Source: Chloroflexota bacterium
Lineage (GTDB): Bacteria; Chloroflexota; Anaerolineae; 4572-78; J111
Direction of reading: 5' to 3'
Assembly (NCBI GenBank): GCA_016860845.1
Contig: BOKF01000008.1
Span: 124,001-188,000 of the forward strand
DNA: 64,000 nt
Numbering within the stretch: position 1 is the stretch's first letter; each line of letters opens with the position of its first letter. The notes beneath the pieces were generated by a model. It was not told the DNA's origin, ran no database searches, and saw only the letters and a list, made by a program, of their open reading frames with translations. The translations under genes and the position numbers were made by a program. Below are positions 41,857 through 50,278 of the stretch, in pieces.

Positions 41857-43109
41857 TGCGTCCCTGGTGGCAAAGTAGTTTCGGCAAGTTGGTCATTGGC
41901 GGCTGCGGTGCGCAGATTGGCTTTCTCGTTTCCCTGGCAGGGCTAACCGTTGTCCTCTTGTTTTGCGTTGTTTGTGTTGCGACTAATCTGGTTGGACTGG
42001 GTTTGGCACGGGAACTGGTTATAGGGTCTACGCCTAACGCGCCTGGCGCGACGACTTCATCACCCGCCGAGGTCGACTCTTTGCTGGCCCAGGTAGATGC
42101 GCTGTTAGCCCAGGTCGAGGCGCTTCAACTCCAGGAACCATCTTCACCCCCTCCTCCACCTGGGGGGATACCGCTGGTTGTGGCCAACCAAAATCCGGTT
42201 GACCTGTACAGCGGCCCCGGGATTGATAATTCCCTGGTAGGGGTATTACCGGCGGACGCCAGCGCCGAGATTGTTGGGCGTGACAGTACCTCGACCTGGT
42301 GGCTGGTGGCTTTGCCCGATGGCCGCTTTGCCTGGGTCTTCAATGCGCTGGTGACCGCGCTCAATATCAACAATGCTATTCCGGTAGTAACCACTGCCTC
42401 TGCCCTGGCCCAGCCGGCCTCCTTTGGCTCCGTGGCAGTGATCACTCCCAACCCTACTCTGCCTCTGCCACCGACCGCCACGCCACTGCCAACCTTACCT
42501 CCCGGAACGCCCACCCCCGCCGCCGCAGCCAGCCGCCAGTACGTCGAAGATATGCCTGCTTTTCAGAAAGTTAAGGCCAGCCTGTTGACCCCACCGGTGA
42601 GCGCCAGCATCTCCCCGGACGGCAGCCAAATTGCCATGACCGAGCGGATCAGATTGTACACTATTGGAACGGCCGGCGCCCATACCGACATCTGGCTGCA
42701 AGACACCGACGAAATGGGGCCGATTGGCGGGCTGGTTTGGTCGCCGGATGGGAAATATATTGCCTTTGTCATCGGTTTCAAACAACGTAGATATTGCCAG
42801 CCTTGCCGGGCTGTCGGTCTGCTCAACCTGGCCGAAAAGTCAATTACCTATCTGAAGCCCCCGGACCCACAGTTAGACACCGATATGCCCCGCTGGACTC
42901 AAGAGGGGCGTTTGCTGATCAACGTGCATCCGGGTGAACCTGCCGACGGCGTCGCCTACGTCTACAACATCTACGGCGAAAGCCAAAAGGCCGAGGGAGT
43001 CTACATTTTGAGCACCAGCCACGAAGGGCAGAAATGGTTCCCCTGGCGGCCCGGTCGCGTCTGGCAGGCCGGCGTTTCTGAACGAGCCGACAGTTATAAC
43101 AGCGATTAG
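41856..43109 (+). CDS. membrane-anchored SH3b and beta-propeller protein
   Basis: 417 residues. The N-terminus (RPWWQSSFGKLVIGGCGAQ) leads into a membrane segment (about 18-48) and a short coiled stretch. An SH3b domain follows (about 105-165: VVANQNPVDLYSGPGIDNS, TWWLVALPDGRFAWV), then a Pro/Thr linker and a C-terminal half (about 225-417) with TolB/WD-type blades (SISPDGSQIAMTERIRLYTI, GGLVWSPDGKYIAFV, PRWTQEGRLLIN). The final segment GQKWFPWRPGRVWQAGVS is shared with the next gene. Bacterial SH3b domains usually bind cell-wall peptides or glycans. The start overlaps the upstream stop. Confidence 0.85.
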   Translation: MRPWWQSSFGKLVIGGCGAQIGFLVSLAGLTVVLLFCVVCVATNLVGLGLARELVIGSTPNAPGATTSSPAEVDSLLAQVDALLAQVEALQLQEPSSPPPPPGGIPLVVANQNPVDLYSGPGIDNSLVGVLPADASAEIVGRDSTSTWWLVALPDGRFAWVFNALVTALNINNAIPVVTTASALAQPASFGSVAVITPNPTLPLPPTATPLPTLPPGTPTPAAAASRQYVEDMPAFQKVKASLLTPPVSASISPDGSQIAMTERIRLYTIGTAGAHTDIWLQDTDEMGPIGGLVWSPDGKYIAFVIGFKQRRYCQPCRAVGLLNLAEKSITYLKPPDPQLDTDMPRWTQEGRLLINVHPGEPADGVAYVYNIYGESQKAEGVYILSTSHEGQKWFPWRPGRVWQAGVSERADSYNSD

Positions 43110-43119
43110 AAGTTGTAAA

Positions 43120-43150
43120 ACCCTAAAGGTCTTAGAGACCTTTAGGGTCT
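43120..43150. repeat. AGACC palindrome family, copy 4
   Basis: ACCCTAAAGGTCT-TAG-AGACCTTTAGGGT between the two SH3b-propeller genes, with a slightly different centre from copies 2 and 3. Confidence 0.85.
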
Positions 43151-43171
43151 GGATATTTTGGGGTAGAACCA

Positions 43172-44458
43172 ATGCACCCATTTTGGCAGACCAAGCTTGG
43201 CAGGTTAGTTATGGGCGGCTGTGGCGCTCAGATAGGATTGTTACTCAGCTTTAGTGGCGTGGCGCTACTGCTGCTGTTCTGTGGTATCTGCGTCGTGGCC
43301 AATGGGGTAAGCCTGGGCCTGAGCCAGGAACTGGCTCCACCAGCGCCTGACGCTTCAGTTCGACCCTCAGAGGTTCCCGCCGACATCGCCCTGCTGCAAC
43401 AGCGGGTAGACCTGCTGACTGGCAAGGTGATTGCCATCCGGGCCAATGCGCCTTATGTTCCCACCCCAACCCCTATTCCGCCCCCTCCGCCGCCCCGGCC
43501 GATTGTGCTGGCCTCTGAAGGGGGCGTCAACCTGCGCAGCGGCCCCAGTGATAGTTACTTCAAAGTTGGCCGCATGGCCAAAGGCGAAAGTATGGAAATC
43601 GTCGGGCGCAACAGTGACTCCTCCTGGTGGCTGGTGGCTGCTCCGGGCGGCTCTTTAGCCTGGGTATCCGGTCAGGTCGTGCGCAGTTACAACGTTACCG
43701 GCAACATCCCGGTCGTCACCATTCCCGGCCTGCTGGTCCAATCAAACAGCGGCAGCCCGGGAGCAGGGACCTCAAGCCTGCCCGTTCCTACGCCTGCTGC
43801 CGTCGGGCTGGCAGCGCCCACTATTTTGCCCGCTACTGGGTCATTGCCGGCCTTGCCCGCCGGAACTCCTACCGCTGTTGCCAGCGCCAGCCGCCGCTTT
43901 GTCCAGGATACGCTGGGCTACAAGCAACTGGTCCGCCGCCTGCTGCTGCCGACGGTCAGCGAAAGCTTTTCGCCGGATGGCTCGCAGATTGCCATTACCG
44001 AGAAGATCACGCTTTACACTATCACTGCCGATGGTGCGAACAGCCGGGTTTTGTTAGAGGATAACGACCAAATTGATGTAGTTGGCGGCGCGGTCTGGTC
44101 GCCGGATGGACTCTACCTGGCGCTGGTGGTCAATCGCCGGCAAAACTGTGATCCCTGCCCTACGGTCGGCCTGGTGCGTCTGGCCGATGGCGGGCTGACC
44201 CTGCTCGACCCGCCGCCCAATTCGGCCCTCGACCGGCCGCGCTGGACACAGGATGGCCGGCTGCTGGTCACCTCGTATTTGACCGACCCGACTCAAGGTG
44301 TGACCTATGTGTACGAGACCTCCGCTCAGGGCCAGGCAGCGACAGGGAGCTTTCTTTTGAGCAGCAGTCACGATGGGCAAAAGTGGTTCCCCTGGCAACC
44401 GGGCAAGACCTGGCAGGTCGGCGTGTCCGGGGGTGTGGATAGTTATTATGGCGATTAG
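43172..44458 (+). CDS. membrane-anchored SH3b and beta-propeller protein (paralogue)
   Basis: 428 residues, paralogue of the preceding gene along its full length: MHPFWQTKLGRLVMGGCGAQ start, membrane segment (about 18-46), coiled linker (SEVPADIALLQQRVDLLTG), SH3b (about 108-170: SEGGVNLRSGPSDSYFKV, SWWLVAAPGGSLAWV), Pro/Thr linker and propeller half with SFSPDGSQIAITEKITLYTI, GAVWSPDGLYLALV and PRWTQDGRLLVTS. Both copies have an NRRQNCDPC or KQRRYCQPC Cys pair after the second blade. The tandem arrangement is a local duplication, later split by an AGACC palindrome. Confidence 0.86.
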   Translation: MHPFWQTKLGRLVMGGCGAQIGLLLSFSGVALLLLFCGICVVANGVSLGLSQELAPPAPDASVRPSEVPADIALLQQRVDLLTGKVIAIRANAPYVPTPTPIPPPPPPRPIVLASEGGVNLRSGPSDSYFKVGRMAKGESMEIVGRNSDSSWWLVAAPGGSLAWVSGQVVRSYNVTGNIPVVTIPGLLVQSNSGSPGAGTSSLPVPTPAAVGLAAPTILPATGSLPALPAGTPTAVASASRRFVQDTLGYKQLVRRLLLPTVSESFSPDGSQIAITEKITLYTITADGANSRVLLEDNDQIDVVGGAVWSPDGLYLALVVNRRQNCDPCPTVGLVRLADGGLTLLDPPPNSALDRPRWTQDGRLLVTSYLTDPTQGVTYVYETSAQGQAATGSFLLSSSHDGQKWFPWQPGKTWQVGVSGGVDSYYGD

Positions 44459-44486
44459 TAACCGTGTTTTTTCAGGAACTTGGAAA

Positions 44487-44563
44487 AATTGTGAATAGCC
44501 CACTGCGAATTGTGAATGAATAATGTTCTCTCTTTCATTGTTCACCATTCATTATTCACAATT
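44487..44563. repeat. inverted AATTGTGAAT phrase repeat
   Basis: AATTGTGAATAG and AATTGTGAATGAATAATG are answered by CATTCATTATTCACAATT. It covers the first codons of the longest open frame of the next gene, arguing for the later GTG start. Related phrases occur at 25888-25942 and 26106-26130. Confidence 0.7.
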
Positions 44564-44575
44564 TATGGTCGGTAT

Positions 44576-45319
44576 GTGATCCTTAAATTTCGATTCGTTG
44601 TCCTTATCTTAACCCTGTCCACGCTCGCCTGTATTCGCATTGACCTCTCTCCGCCATCCTTAAACCAACCTGTGGTTGGCGTTCTGCCGTCTCCAGCCGT
44701 CGCACCGACGGCGATTCCACCGCCTATCCTCCCTGCCGCGCCGGTGAGTTATCTGCTCCCCACACCTCCTGTCAGAGCAATGCCAGAACCGGTCTGTCTT
44801 CAGCCGGATTTATCCGTAGGGGAACATATTGCTGCCAGCGGCAGTTACACCGAAACCGAACGGTCCGCTTCAACGCCCATGCTGTGCCACCTGGAACGCA
44901 GCTCGTGTGGCTACAATCAGCTTGTCGGCATTGTAGACCCGACCATCGTTTACAAACGGGAAGAAGCGCCTCCTTTCGATACGGAAGACATTCTGGTGCA
45001 TCCGGCCATGATTCTGCCTCTCTCTCGCTTAAACCAGCTCATTCAAGCTGAGTGGGGGGGAGCCTATCAATTGAGAGTTTCCGATGCCTATGACTCTCTG
45101 TTGGAGCATGACCCGCCCGAGTCAAAGCCAGCCACTCGCTATTCTCTCCACTATGAAGGCCGGGCGATTGATCTAACCCTCTGGCCGGTTGACCAGAGCC
45201 GGTATGGCCGGCTGTGCGCCCTGGCCCACTGCGCCGGTTTCGATTGGGTGCTCGCCGAAGGCACCCACTGCCATGCCTCCATTCGAGCCGAGAGCTTATG
45301 CCTGGGCTGCCAACAGTAA
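44576..45319 (+). CDS. secreted protein with Hedgehog N-domain-like zinc site
   Basis: 247 residues. The GTG start (44576) gives a signal peptide (KFRFVVLILTLSTLAC, Cys19 possible lipid anchor), a Pro-rich linker to about 75 and a Cys-rich stretch. A C-terminal domain (about 137-240) follows the Hedgehog signalling domain order: LRVSDAYDS, then RYSLHYEGRAIDLT, R-YGRLCALAHCAGFDWV and CHASIRAES. The Hedgehog/DD-peptidase metal residues are all present: H192, D199, H233, with the catalytic-type E228. Spacing H-x6-D is exact, and E lies 29 residues after D as in Sonic Hedgehog. Probable zinc hydrolase acting on cell-wall peptide or a binding domain. Eight Cys residues imply disulfides. Confidence 0.82.
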   Translation: MILKFRFVVLILTLSTLACIRIDLSPPSLNQPVVGVLPSPAVAPTAIPPPILPAAPVSYLLPTPPVRAMPEPVCLQPDLSVGEHIAASGSYTETERSASTPMLCHLERSSCGYNQLVGIVDPTIVYKREEAPPFDTEDILVHPAMILPLSRLNQLIQAEWGGAYQLRVSDAYDSLLEHDPPESKPATRYSLHYEGRAIDLTLWPVDQSRYGRLCALAHCAGFDWVLAEGTHCHASIRAESLCLGCQQ

Positions 45320-45389
45320 GCAGGCATCTGAACCCTGTTCACACCAAACCAAAAGTCCTATCCATTGTCTTGCTAAACCAATTCTATGT

Positions 45390-45395
45390 TATAAT
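45390..45395 (+). promoter_or_regulatory. -10 box directly upstream of kinase gene
   Basis: A perfect TATAAT 15 bases before the kinase ATG, with TTGTCT 19 bases further upstream. No ribosome site is visible between it and the ATG, so the message may be nearly leaderless. Confidence 0.5.
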
Positions 45396-45410
45396 GAGCC
45401 ATAGTTAACT

Positions 45411-47807
45411 ATGGCAACTCTAATTGGCAGAACCCTGGGGAAGTATCGCATTGTAGCCCGCTTGGGCCGCGGCGGAATGGCCGAAGTCTATAAGGCCTAC
45501 CAGCCCGGTCTGAATCGCTATGTCAGCATCAAAGTGCTGCACAGCCACATGATCGAAGAAAAGAATTTTGTGGCCCGCTTTGAGCGCGAGGCCCTGGCTG
45601 TCGGTAAACTGCGCCATCCCAACATTGTCCAGGCCTTCGATTTTGACCGCGAAGACGACATCTATTTCATGGCCATGGAGTTCATTGACGGCCCCACCCT
45701 CAAGGATGAGCTGCAGGCCCGTAAAACAGCCGGTCAGCCTTTCAGCCTGAAAGAAATTGCCCGGATTTTTATCGCCCTGTGCAGCGCCATTGATTATGCC
45801 CACGCCCGTCAAATGGTTCATCGTGATCTCAAGCCGGCCAACGTGATGATTAACCAGCAGGGACAGGTCGTGTTGACCGATTTTGGGATTACCCGGATCA
45901 TCGGCGGGACGCAGTACACCCAAACCGGCGCTTTGTCCGGCACACCGGCCTACATGTCGCCGGAGCAGGGGCAGGGCCAGCATGGTGACGAGCGCAGCGA
46001 TATTTACTCCCTGGGGGTTATGCTCTACGAGATGGTCACCGGCGCTGTGCCCTTTGACGCCGACACTCCCTTTGTCATCATCCTCAAGCATATCAGCGAA
46101 CCCATTCCCCCGCCGCGCCGCGTTGTGCCCGACCTGCCCGCCAGCATAGAGCGAATTATCCTTAAAGCGATGGCTAAAGACCCGGCCGAACGCTATCAGC
46201 GGGCCGGTGAAATGGCCGCCGCGCTCCGTGAGGCGGTGAACCTGGCCCCCGGGGAAGAGTATCTGCCCCTGCCCACCGTTGCGCCGCGTCCGGAAATTAA
46301 AGAAATTGATCACACCACCGAACATTTCCCGGTGCGGATAAAGCCTCCAACCGGGCCTCTTGCGCCGGGGGGAGCCACTCTGGTGCCGGCCCCGCACCCG
46401 GCTACGGTTATCCAAACGGCGCCGGTGCAGAAAAGATCAATGCTGCCGCTTCTGGCCGGCGGGGGATTGCTTCTGCTGCTGATTTTGGTCGGGATTGCCG
46501 CAGGCGCTTTTCTCTACAGCCGCAGCCGGTCATCAACAGACGGAGCGCAGCAGGCAACTACAGCCACAGCCGCTGCTATCAACGCAACTGAAACCGTCGC
46601 TGCCGGCGCCAATGCTACCGGTACAGCGAGCGCCCAAGCGGCGGCTGCCGCCGCTTTGACTGCGCCCACCCAAACCGCCCAAGCTGCGACGGTTATCGCC
46701 GAAGCGACAGCCGCCCAACTGACCCGCGACGCCGAAATCATCGCCGGGGTGCAGGTGGCTGTGGGCGCGACTGTTACCGCAGTGGCCCAGGCAGCGGCGA
46801 CCGCTACGGCGGCGGCGCTGGAAGTTGGGGCGACCCAAACGGCAGCAACTCAGGCCACGGCTGCGGCGGCAGAGCAGGCCAGTATCACTCAAACAGCGGT
46901 CGCCCAGGCAACGGCCGGGGCAGCAGAAGCCGCCGCAGCAGCGGCAAATGCAGCTTCGGCCGCCGCCGCCGCCCAGGCCACACAGACAGCTCAAGCTCAG
47001 GCCGCGGCAACCGCTCAGGCCAGGTCTGCCCAGGTTGCCCAGGCTCAGGCCGCCGCCCCCAGAGGCACGTTTAATGATTTTGAAACTTCCTTGACATGGC
47101 GGCGAGGAGACGAGCCGAACGGGACATTTGAGCAGTCAACGGCTGAGGTTCACAGCGGCGATTACGCCGGGAAACTGGATTACAGATTTTCGACCCCCAA
47201 TAACGACTATGTAGTTTTCTTGTGGTCGCAGGCTCTGGGGGGCAAACCGAATCAAGTTACGGCCTGGGTTTACGGAGATGGAGCCGGCCACTTTTTGAAT
47301 ATCTGGGTAAAGGATAGCGCGGGTGAAACCTGGCAGTTTTCCTTTGGCCAGGTTAAACATACCGGCTGGCAGCAGATGACTGCCTTCCTCAGTCCGACCC
47401 AACCCTGGCCGGCCGGCCATATTGACGGCCCCGGTAATGGAGTTATAGATTATCCCCTTACTTTTCAGGCATTAGTCCTCGACGATGGCTCGGATGATTT
47501 CAGCGGCAGCGGAACAATTTACATTGACGACCTCGCCAGCACTGAAGGCACCCTGCCCCCAACCGCTGCCCCTACCTCGTCACCCGCCATCTTCTTTCAG
47601 GCTGACCGGACCACCCTGGGCGCGGGTGGCTGCGCCGTTCTGAGTTGGAGTGTGGAGAATGTCAGCGCGGTCTACCTGGATGGCGCGCCGGTAACCGGCC
47701 AGGAAAGCCGCCAGGTTTGCCCCAATACTACCACCACTTACACGCTGCGTGTCGTCAAAAGAGATGGTTCCAGTTCAGATGTGCCGGTGACGATTACGGT
47801 CCAATAA
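45411..47807 (+). CDS. transmembrane Ser/Thr protein kinase with extracellular carbohydrate-binding-like domain
   Basis: 798 residues. Cytosolic PknB-type kinase (about 11-275): glycine loop GRGGMAEV, Lys41, HRDLKPAN with D139, DFG at 157-159 and GTPAYMSPEQ. A membrane helix (about 345-369) is followed by a ~185-residue Ala/Thr/Gln-rich stalk (about 380-565), periodic and probably helical. A jelly-roll, carbohydrate-binding-like domain follows (about 568-715; FNDFETSLTW, KLDYRFSTPNNDYVVF, IYIDDLAS), then an Ig-like domain with a Cys pair. It lacks PASTA repeats, so it senses a different outside ligand. It is the end of the island and probably transduces a wall or glycan signal. Confidence 0.93.
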   Translation: MATLIGRTLGKYRIVARLGRGGMAEVYKAYQPGLNRYVSIKVLHSHMIEEKNFVARFEREALAVGKLRHPNIVQAFDFDREDDIYFMAMEFIDGPTLKDELQARKTAGQPFSLKEIARIFIALCSAIDYAHARQMVHRDLKPANVMINQQGQVVLTDFGITRIIGGTQYTQTGALSGTPAYMSPEQGQGQHGDERSDIYSLGVMLYEMVTGAVPFDADTPFVIILKHISEPIPPPRRVVPDLPASIERIILKAMAKDPAERYQRAGEMAAALREAVNLAPGEEYLPLPTVAPRPEIKEIDHTTEHFPVRIKPPTGPLAPGGATLVPAPHPATVIQTAPVQKRSMLPLLAGGGLLLLLILVGIAAGAFLYSRSRSSTDGAQQATTATAAAINATETVAAGANATGTASAQAAAAAALTAPTQTAQAATVIAEATAAQLTRDAEIIAGVQVAVGATVTAVAQAAATATAAALEVGATQTAATQATAAAAEQASITQTAVAQATAGAAEAAAAAANAASAAAAAQATQTAQAQAAATAQARSAQVAQAQAAAPRGTFNDFETSLTWRRGDEPNGTFEQSTAEVHSGDYAGKLDYRFSTPNNDYVVFLWSQALGGKPNQVTAWVYGDGAGHFLNIWVKDSAGETWQFSFGQVKHTGWQQMTAFLSPTQPWPAGHIDGPGNGVIDYPLTFQALVLDDGSDDFSGSGTIYIDDLASTEGTLPPTAAPTSSPAIFFQADRTTLGAGGCAVLSWSVENVSAVYLDGAPVTGQESRQVCPNTTTTYTLRVVKRDGSSSDVPVTITVQ

Positions 47808-47821
47808 ACCTTGCTAAATTA

Positions 47822-47849
47822 GGCGTAAAAAAGCGCATTTTTTTATGCC
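47822..47849 (+). terminator. hairpin after kinase gene
   Basis: GGCGTAAAAAA pairs with TTTTTTATGCC (10 of 11) around GCGCAT, 15 bases past the kinase stop. The A/T stem works as a terminator-like signal in either direction. Confidence 0.6.
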
Positions 47850-47910
47850 TCTTCTCAGAGAACAAACCCTGAAGTAAATCCATTTAAGCGGTTAAATTCC
47901 CCTAACTTTG

Positions 47911-47939
47911 TTGCCAATTCCACCAATTGAGAGTATATT
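47911..47939 (+). promoter_or_regulatory. sigma70-type promoter for sugar operon
   Basis: TTGCCA (47911-47916), a 17-base spacer and TATATT (47934-47939), 48 bases ahead of the PfkB gene. Confidence 0.6.
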
Positions 47940-47986
47940 GGTAAAAATAATTTCATGAATCGCCGATTCTTCAGAGGGAGGAAGCA

Positions 47987-48934
47987 GTGAAGCTGCCCGA
48001 AGTCATTTCAATGGGGACTCTGTTGGTCGAGGTCATGCGCATAAACCGCGATGAGCCGCTGGACCAAAGCGGCACCTTCGCCGGTCCATTTCCCAGCGGC
48101 GACACGCCCATCTATATTGATGCCGTAGCCCGCCTGGGTCGTCCGGCTGGTTTTATTGGCGCGCTGGGGCAGGACGACTTTGGGCGCTGTCTGCTCAACC
48201 GTTTTGCTCGCGATGGCGTTGATTTCTCCTCTGGCCGAATTTTGCCCGATCATACGACCGGGGTCGCTTTTGTCACCTACTTTAGCGACGGCAGCCGCAA
48301 ATTTATTTACCACTGGCGGCACGCCGCTGCCGGACAGCTCAATCCCACTTATGTTCAGCCTGAATATTTCACAGAAGCCAAATGGCTGCACCTGACCGGC
48401 TGCAACTTGGCCATCACCGAGTCGGCCCGCGATGCCTGCTACCAGGCCATGCGTTACCTGCCTCCCAAAGCGCGGGTCAGCTTTGACCCCAATATCCGGC
48501 CCGAAGTGCTGACAGTCGAGGAGGTGCGGGAGCTGTGCCGCCCCGTCATCGAGCGGGCTGACGTGATTTTGCCGAGCAAGACCGAGGCGATGATGCTGAC
48601 CGGCGCAGCCAGCGACGAGGAAGGCTGCCGCTCGTGGGCTGAGCTGGGTAAGATTGTTGTGCTCAAGCAAGGTGAGCACGGCTGCCGCATTTTCCAGAGA
48701 GATACCGATTTTGAAGTTCCCAGTTTTCCCGTGACCGAAGTTGATCCTACTGGCGCCGGAGACGCCTTTTCCGGCGGGTTTACAGTGGCTTTGCTGGATG
48801 GTCTTAGTTTGCCGGAGGCGGGCCGCTTTGCCAATGCCGTTGGCGCGCTGGCCGTGACCAAACTTGGGCCGATGGAAGGCACGCCTACTCGTCAGGAAGT
48901 TCTCGACCTTATCAGGGGGGAAAGGGTCGGCTAA
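47987..48934 (+). CDS. PfkB family carbohydrate kinase
   Basis: 315-residue ribokinase-fold sugar kinase. The C-terminal signature DPTGAGDAFSGGF carries the catalytic Asp and anion hole; PSKTEAMMLTG is the PfkB N-E-x-E-like region and the N-terminal GTLLVEVMR is the first strand. The start codon is GTG, preceded by GAGGGAGGAAGCA. It heads an operon with a ribose/fructose-type ABC importer, so it probably phosphorylates the imported sugar (fructose-, ribose- or ketodeoxygluconate-type). A kinase linked to such a transporter is known from the frcBCAK operon of Sinorhizobium. Confidence 0.9.
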   Translation: MKLPEVISMGTLLVEVMRINRDEPLDQSGTFAGPFPSGDTPIYIDAVARLGRPAGFIGALGQDDFGRCLLNRFARDGVDFSSGRILPDHTTGVAFVTYFSDGSRKFIYHWRHAAAGQLNPTYVQPEYFTEAKWLHLTGCNLAITESARDACYQAMRYLPPKARVSFDPNIRPEVLTVEEVRELCRPVIERADVILPSKTEAMMLTGAASDEEGCRSWAELGKIVVLKQGEHGCRIFQRDTDFEVPSFPVTEVDPTGAGDAFSGGFTVALLDGLSLPEAGRFANAVGALAVTKLGPMEGTPTRQEVLDLIRGERVG

Positions 48935-49085
48935 TATTCAATTGTGGAAGGAGGTGAGGGCCTGCTCACAAAAGCCTCTAAGCTCCTGCAGGACAGCTAA
49001 GTGCTTGTCCCAACAAACTAACATTGTTCTTCATAGACAGTTTTTAAACCTAACTTAATCAAAGGAAGTAAGAGGAGATATGATC

Positions 49086-50135
49086 ATGAAAAAAGTAGTA
49101 CTCCTGTTCAGTATCATCGCCGTCCTGGTTTTGACTCTGGCTATCTTTTTCAATGCCCCGGCTGCTCCTGCCGCCGCTCAAGAAGCGACCGCTGAAGCAA
49201 CCGCGGAAGCGACCACGGAAGCGGCGGGGGAGAAATTCAAGGTAGCGTTGGCGTATGGGGTGAAGAACGACGGGTTCTACATCACGATGGAGAAGGGGGC
49301 CAAGGCCATGGCCGACCAGTTGGGGATGGAGTTCATGGCCGATGGGCCGGAGCAGTTCGATGCGACGTTACAGACGCCGATCGTGGATGCGATGATTGCC
49401 CAGGGGATAGACGCGCTGCTGATTGCGGCGACGGACAAGCAGGCGATGGTCGAGCCGATGAAACGGGCGAATGATGCGGGGATCAAGGTGATCTCGGTAG
49501 ACACGTTCATTGGGGATGGGAACTACGTCACCGGCCCGATCACGTTCCCGCTGTCGTATGTTGGCTCGGACAACGTATTGGGCGGCAAGATTGCCTGTGA
49601 AGCGTTGATCGAGGGGATGGGCGGCCAGGGCAAGATTTACATTCAAAATGTGAAACCTGGGATCAGCACGACAGACCAGCGGCAGCAAGGCTGCGAGGAA
49701 GCGATTGAGGCGACCGGCGGAGCGGTGGAGTTGGTGGGCGTGGACTTCAACGACGACAGTTCGGCCAAGGCGGCAGAACAGACGGCGGCGGTGCTGCAAC
49801 GCGAGCCGGAGTTGAGCGCCATCTTTGGGACGAACCTGTTCAGTGCGCGGGGGGCGGCTCAGGCTGTGTCCAATGCGGGGCTGGCCGGGGTGGTCAAGGT
49901 AGCCAACTTTGATGCGCCGGAGGCGGCGATAGAGGACCTGCGCAACGGGGTAGTTGACATGGTCATTGCCCAGAAGCCGGGTGACATTGGCACTGTTGCC
50001 GTGAACTATGCCTACATGGCTCTGACCGGACGGGAGAGCGCCATTGCCAAGCGGGTGCCGACCGGCTATGTGGTCATCACCCGCGACAATGTGGATACCC
50101 CTGAAGCCCAGGGCGCTATCTACAAGAGCCAGTAA
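49086..50135 (+). CDS. sugar ABC transporter substrate-binding protein (FrcB/RbsB-like)
   Basis: 349-residue periplasmic-type binding protein: signal peptide MKKVVLLFSIIAVLVLTLAI, an Ala/Thr/Glu linker to about 50 with repeated ATAE units, and a Peripla_BP_4 domain (KVALAYGVKNDGF, AMIAQGIDALLIAATD, DQRQQGCEEAIEATGG). ATG 49086 has AGAGGAG 8 bases ahead; ATG 49080 is an alternative. Codon choice is noticeably G-ending (GCG, GGG, TTG) from about 49230 to 49985, unlike the two ends of the same gene and the neighbours. It belongs to the PfkB-permease-ATPase operon. Confidence 0.9.
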   Translation: MKKVVLLFSIIAVLVLTLAIFFNAPAAPAAAQEATAEATAEATTEAAGEKFKVALAYGVKNDGFYITMEKGAKAMADQLGMEFMADGPEQFDATLQTPIVDAMIAQGIDALLIAATDKQAMVEPMKRANDAGIKVISVDTFIGDGNYVTGPITFPLSYVGSDNVLGGKIACEALIEGMGGQGKIYIQNVKPGISTTDQRQQGCEEAIEATGGAVELVGVDFNDDSSAKAAEQTAAVLQREPELSAIFGTNLFSARGAAQAVSNAGLAGVVKVANFDAPEAAIEDLRNGVVDMVIAQKPGDIGTVAVNYAYMALTGRESAIAKRVPTGYVVITRDNVDTPEAQGAIYKSQ

Positions 50136-50159
50136 GTGTTTAACTTGGGGTAAGCTTTA

Positions 50160-50249
50160 GGAAGGCTGGAGGATTGGAAGGCTGCCCATAGGGGCCTTCG
50201 GCTCGAAGGTTGATAAATATCCAACCCTCCAGCCCTCCACCTTCCAATT
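50160..50249. repeat. inverted phrase repeat (GGAAGGTTGGA family, copy 4)
   Basis: GGAAGGCTGGAGGATTGGAA (from 50160) against CCAACCCTCCAGCCCTCCAC... (50221-50249), between the binding-protein and permease genes. Confidence 0.75.
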
Positions 50250-50278
50250 TTCGGATCAACAACAATTACAGGAGTCAT

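Noticed and set aside
45420..46415. A 331-codon open frame antisense to the Ser/Thr kinase
   Set aside because: Mirror frame of the kinase domain with no start signal and no domain.
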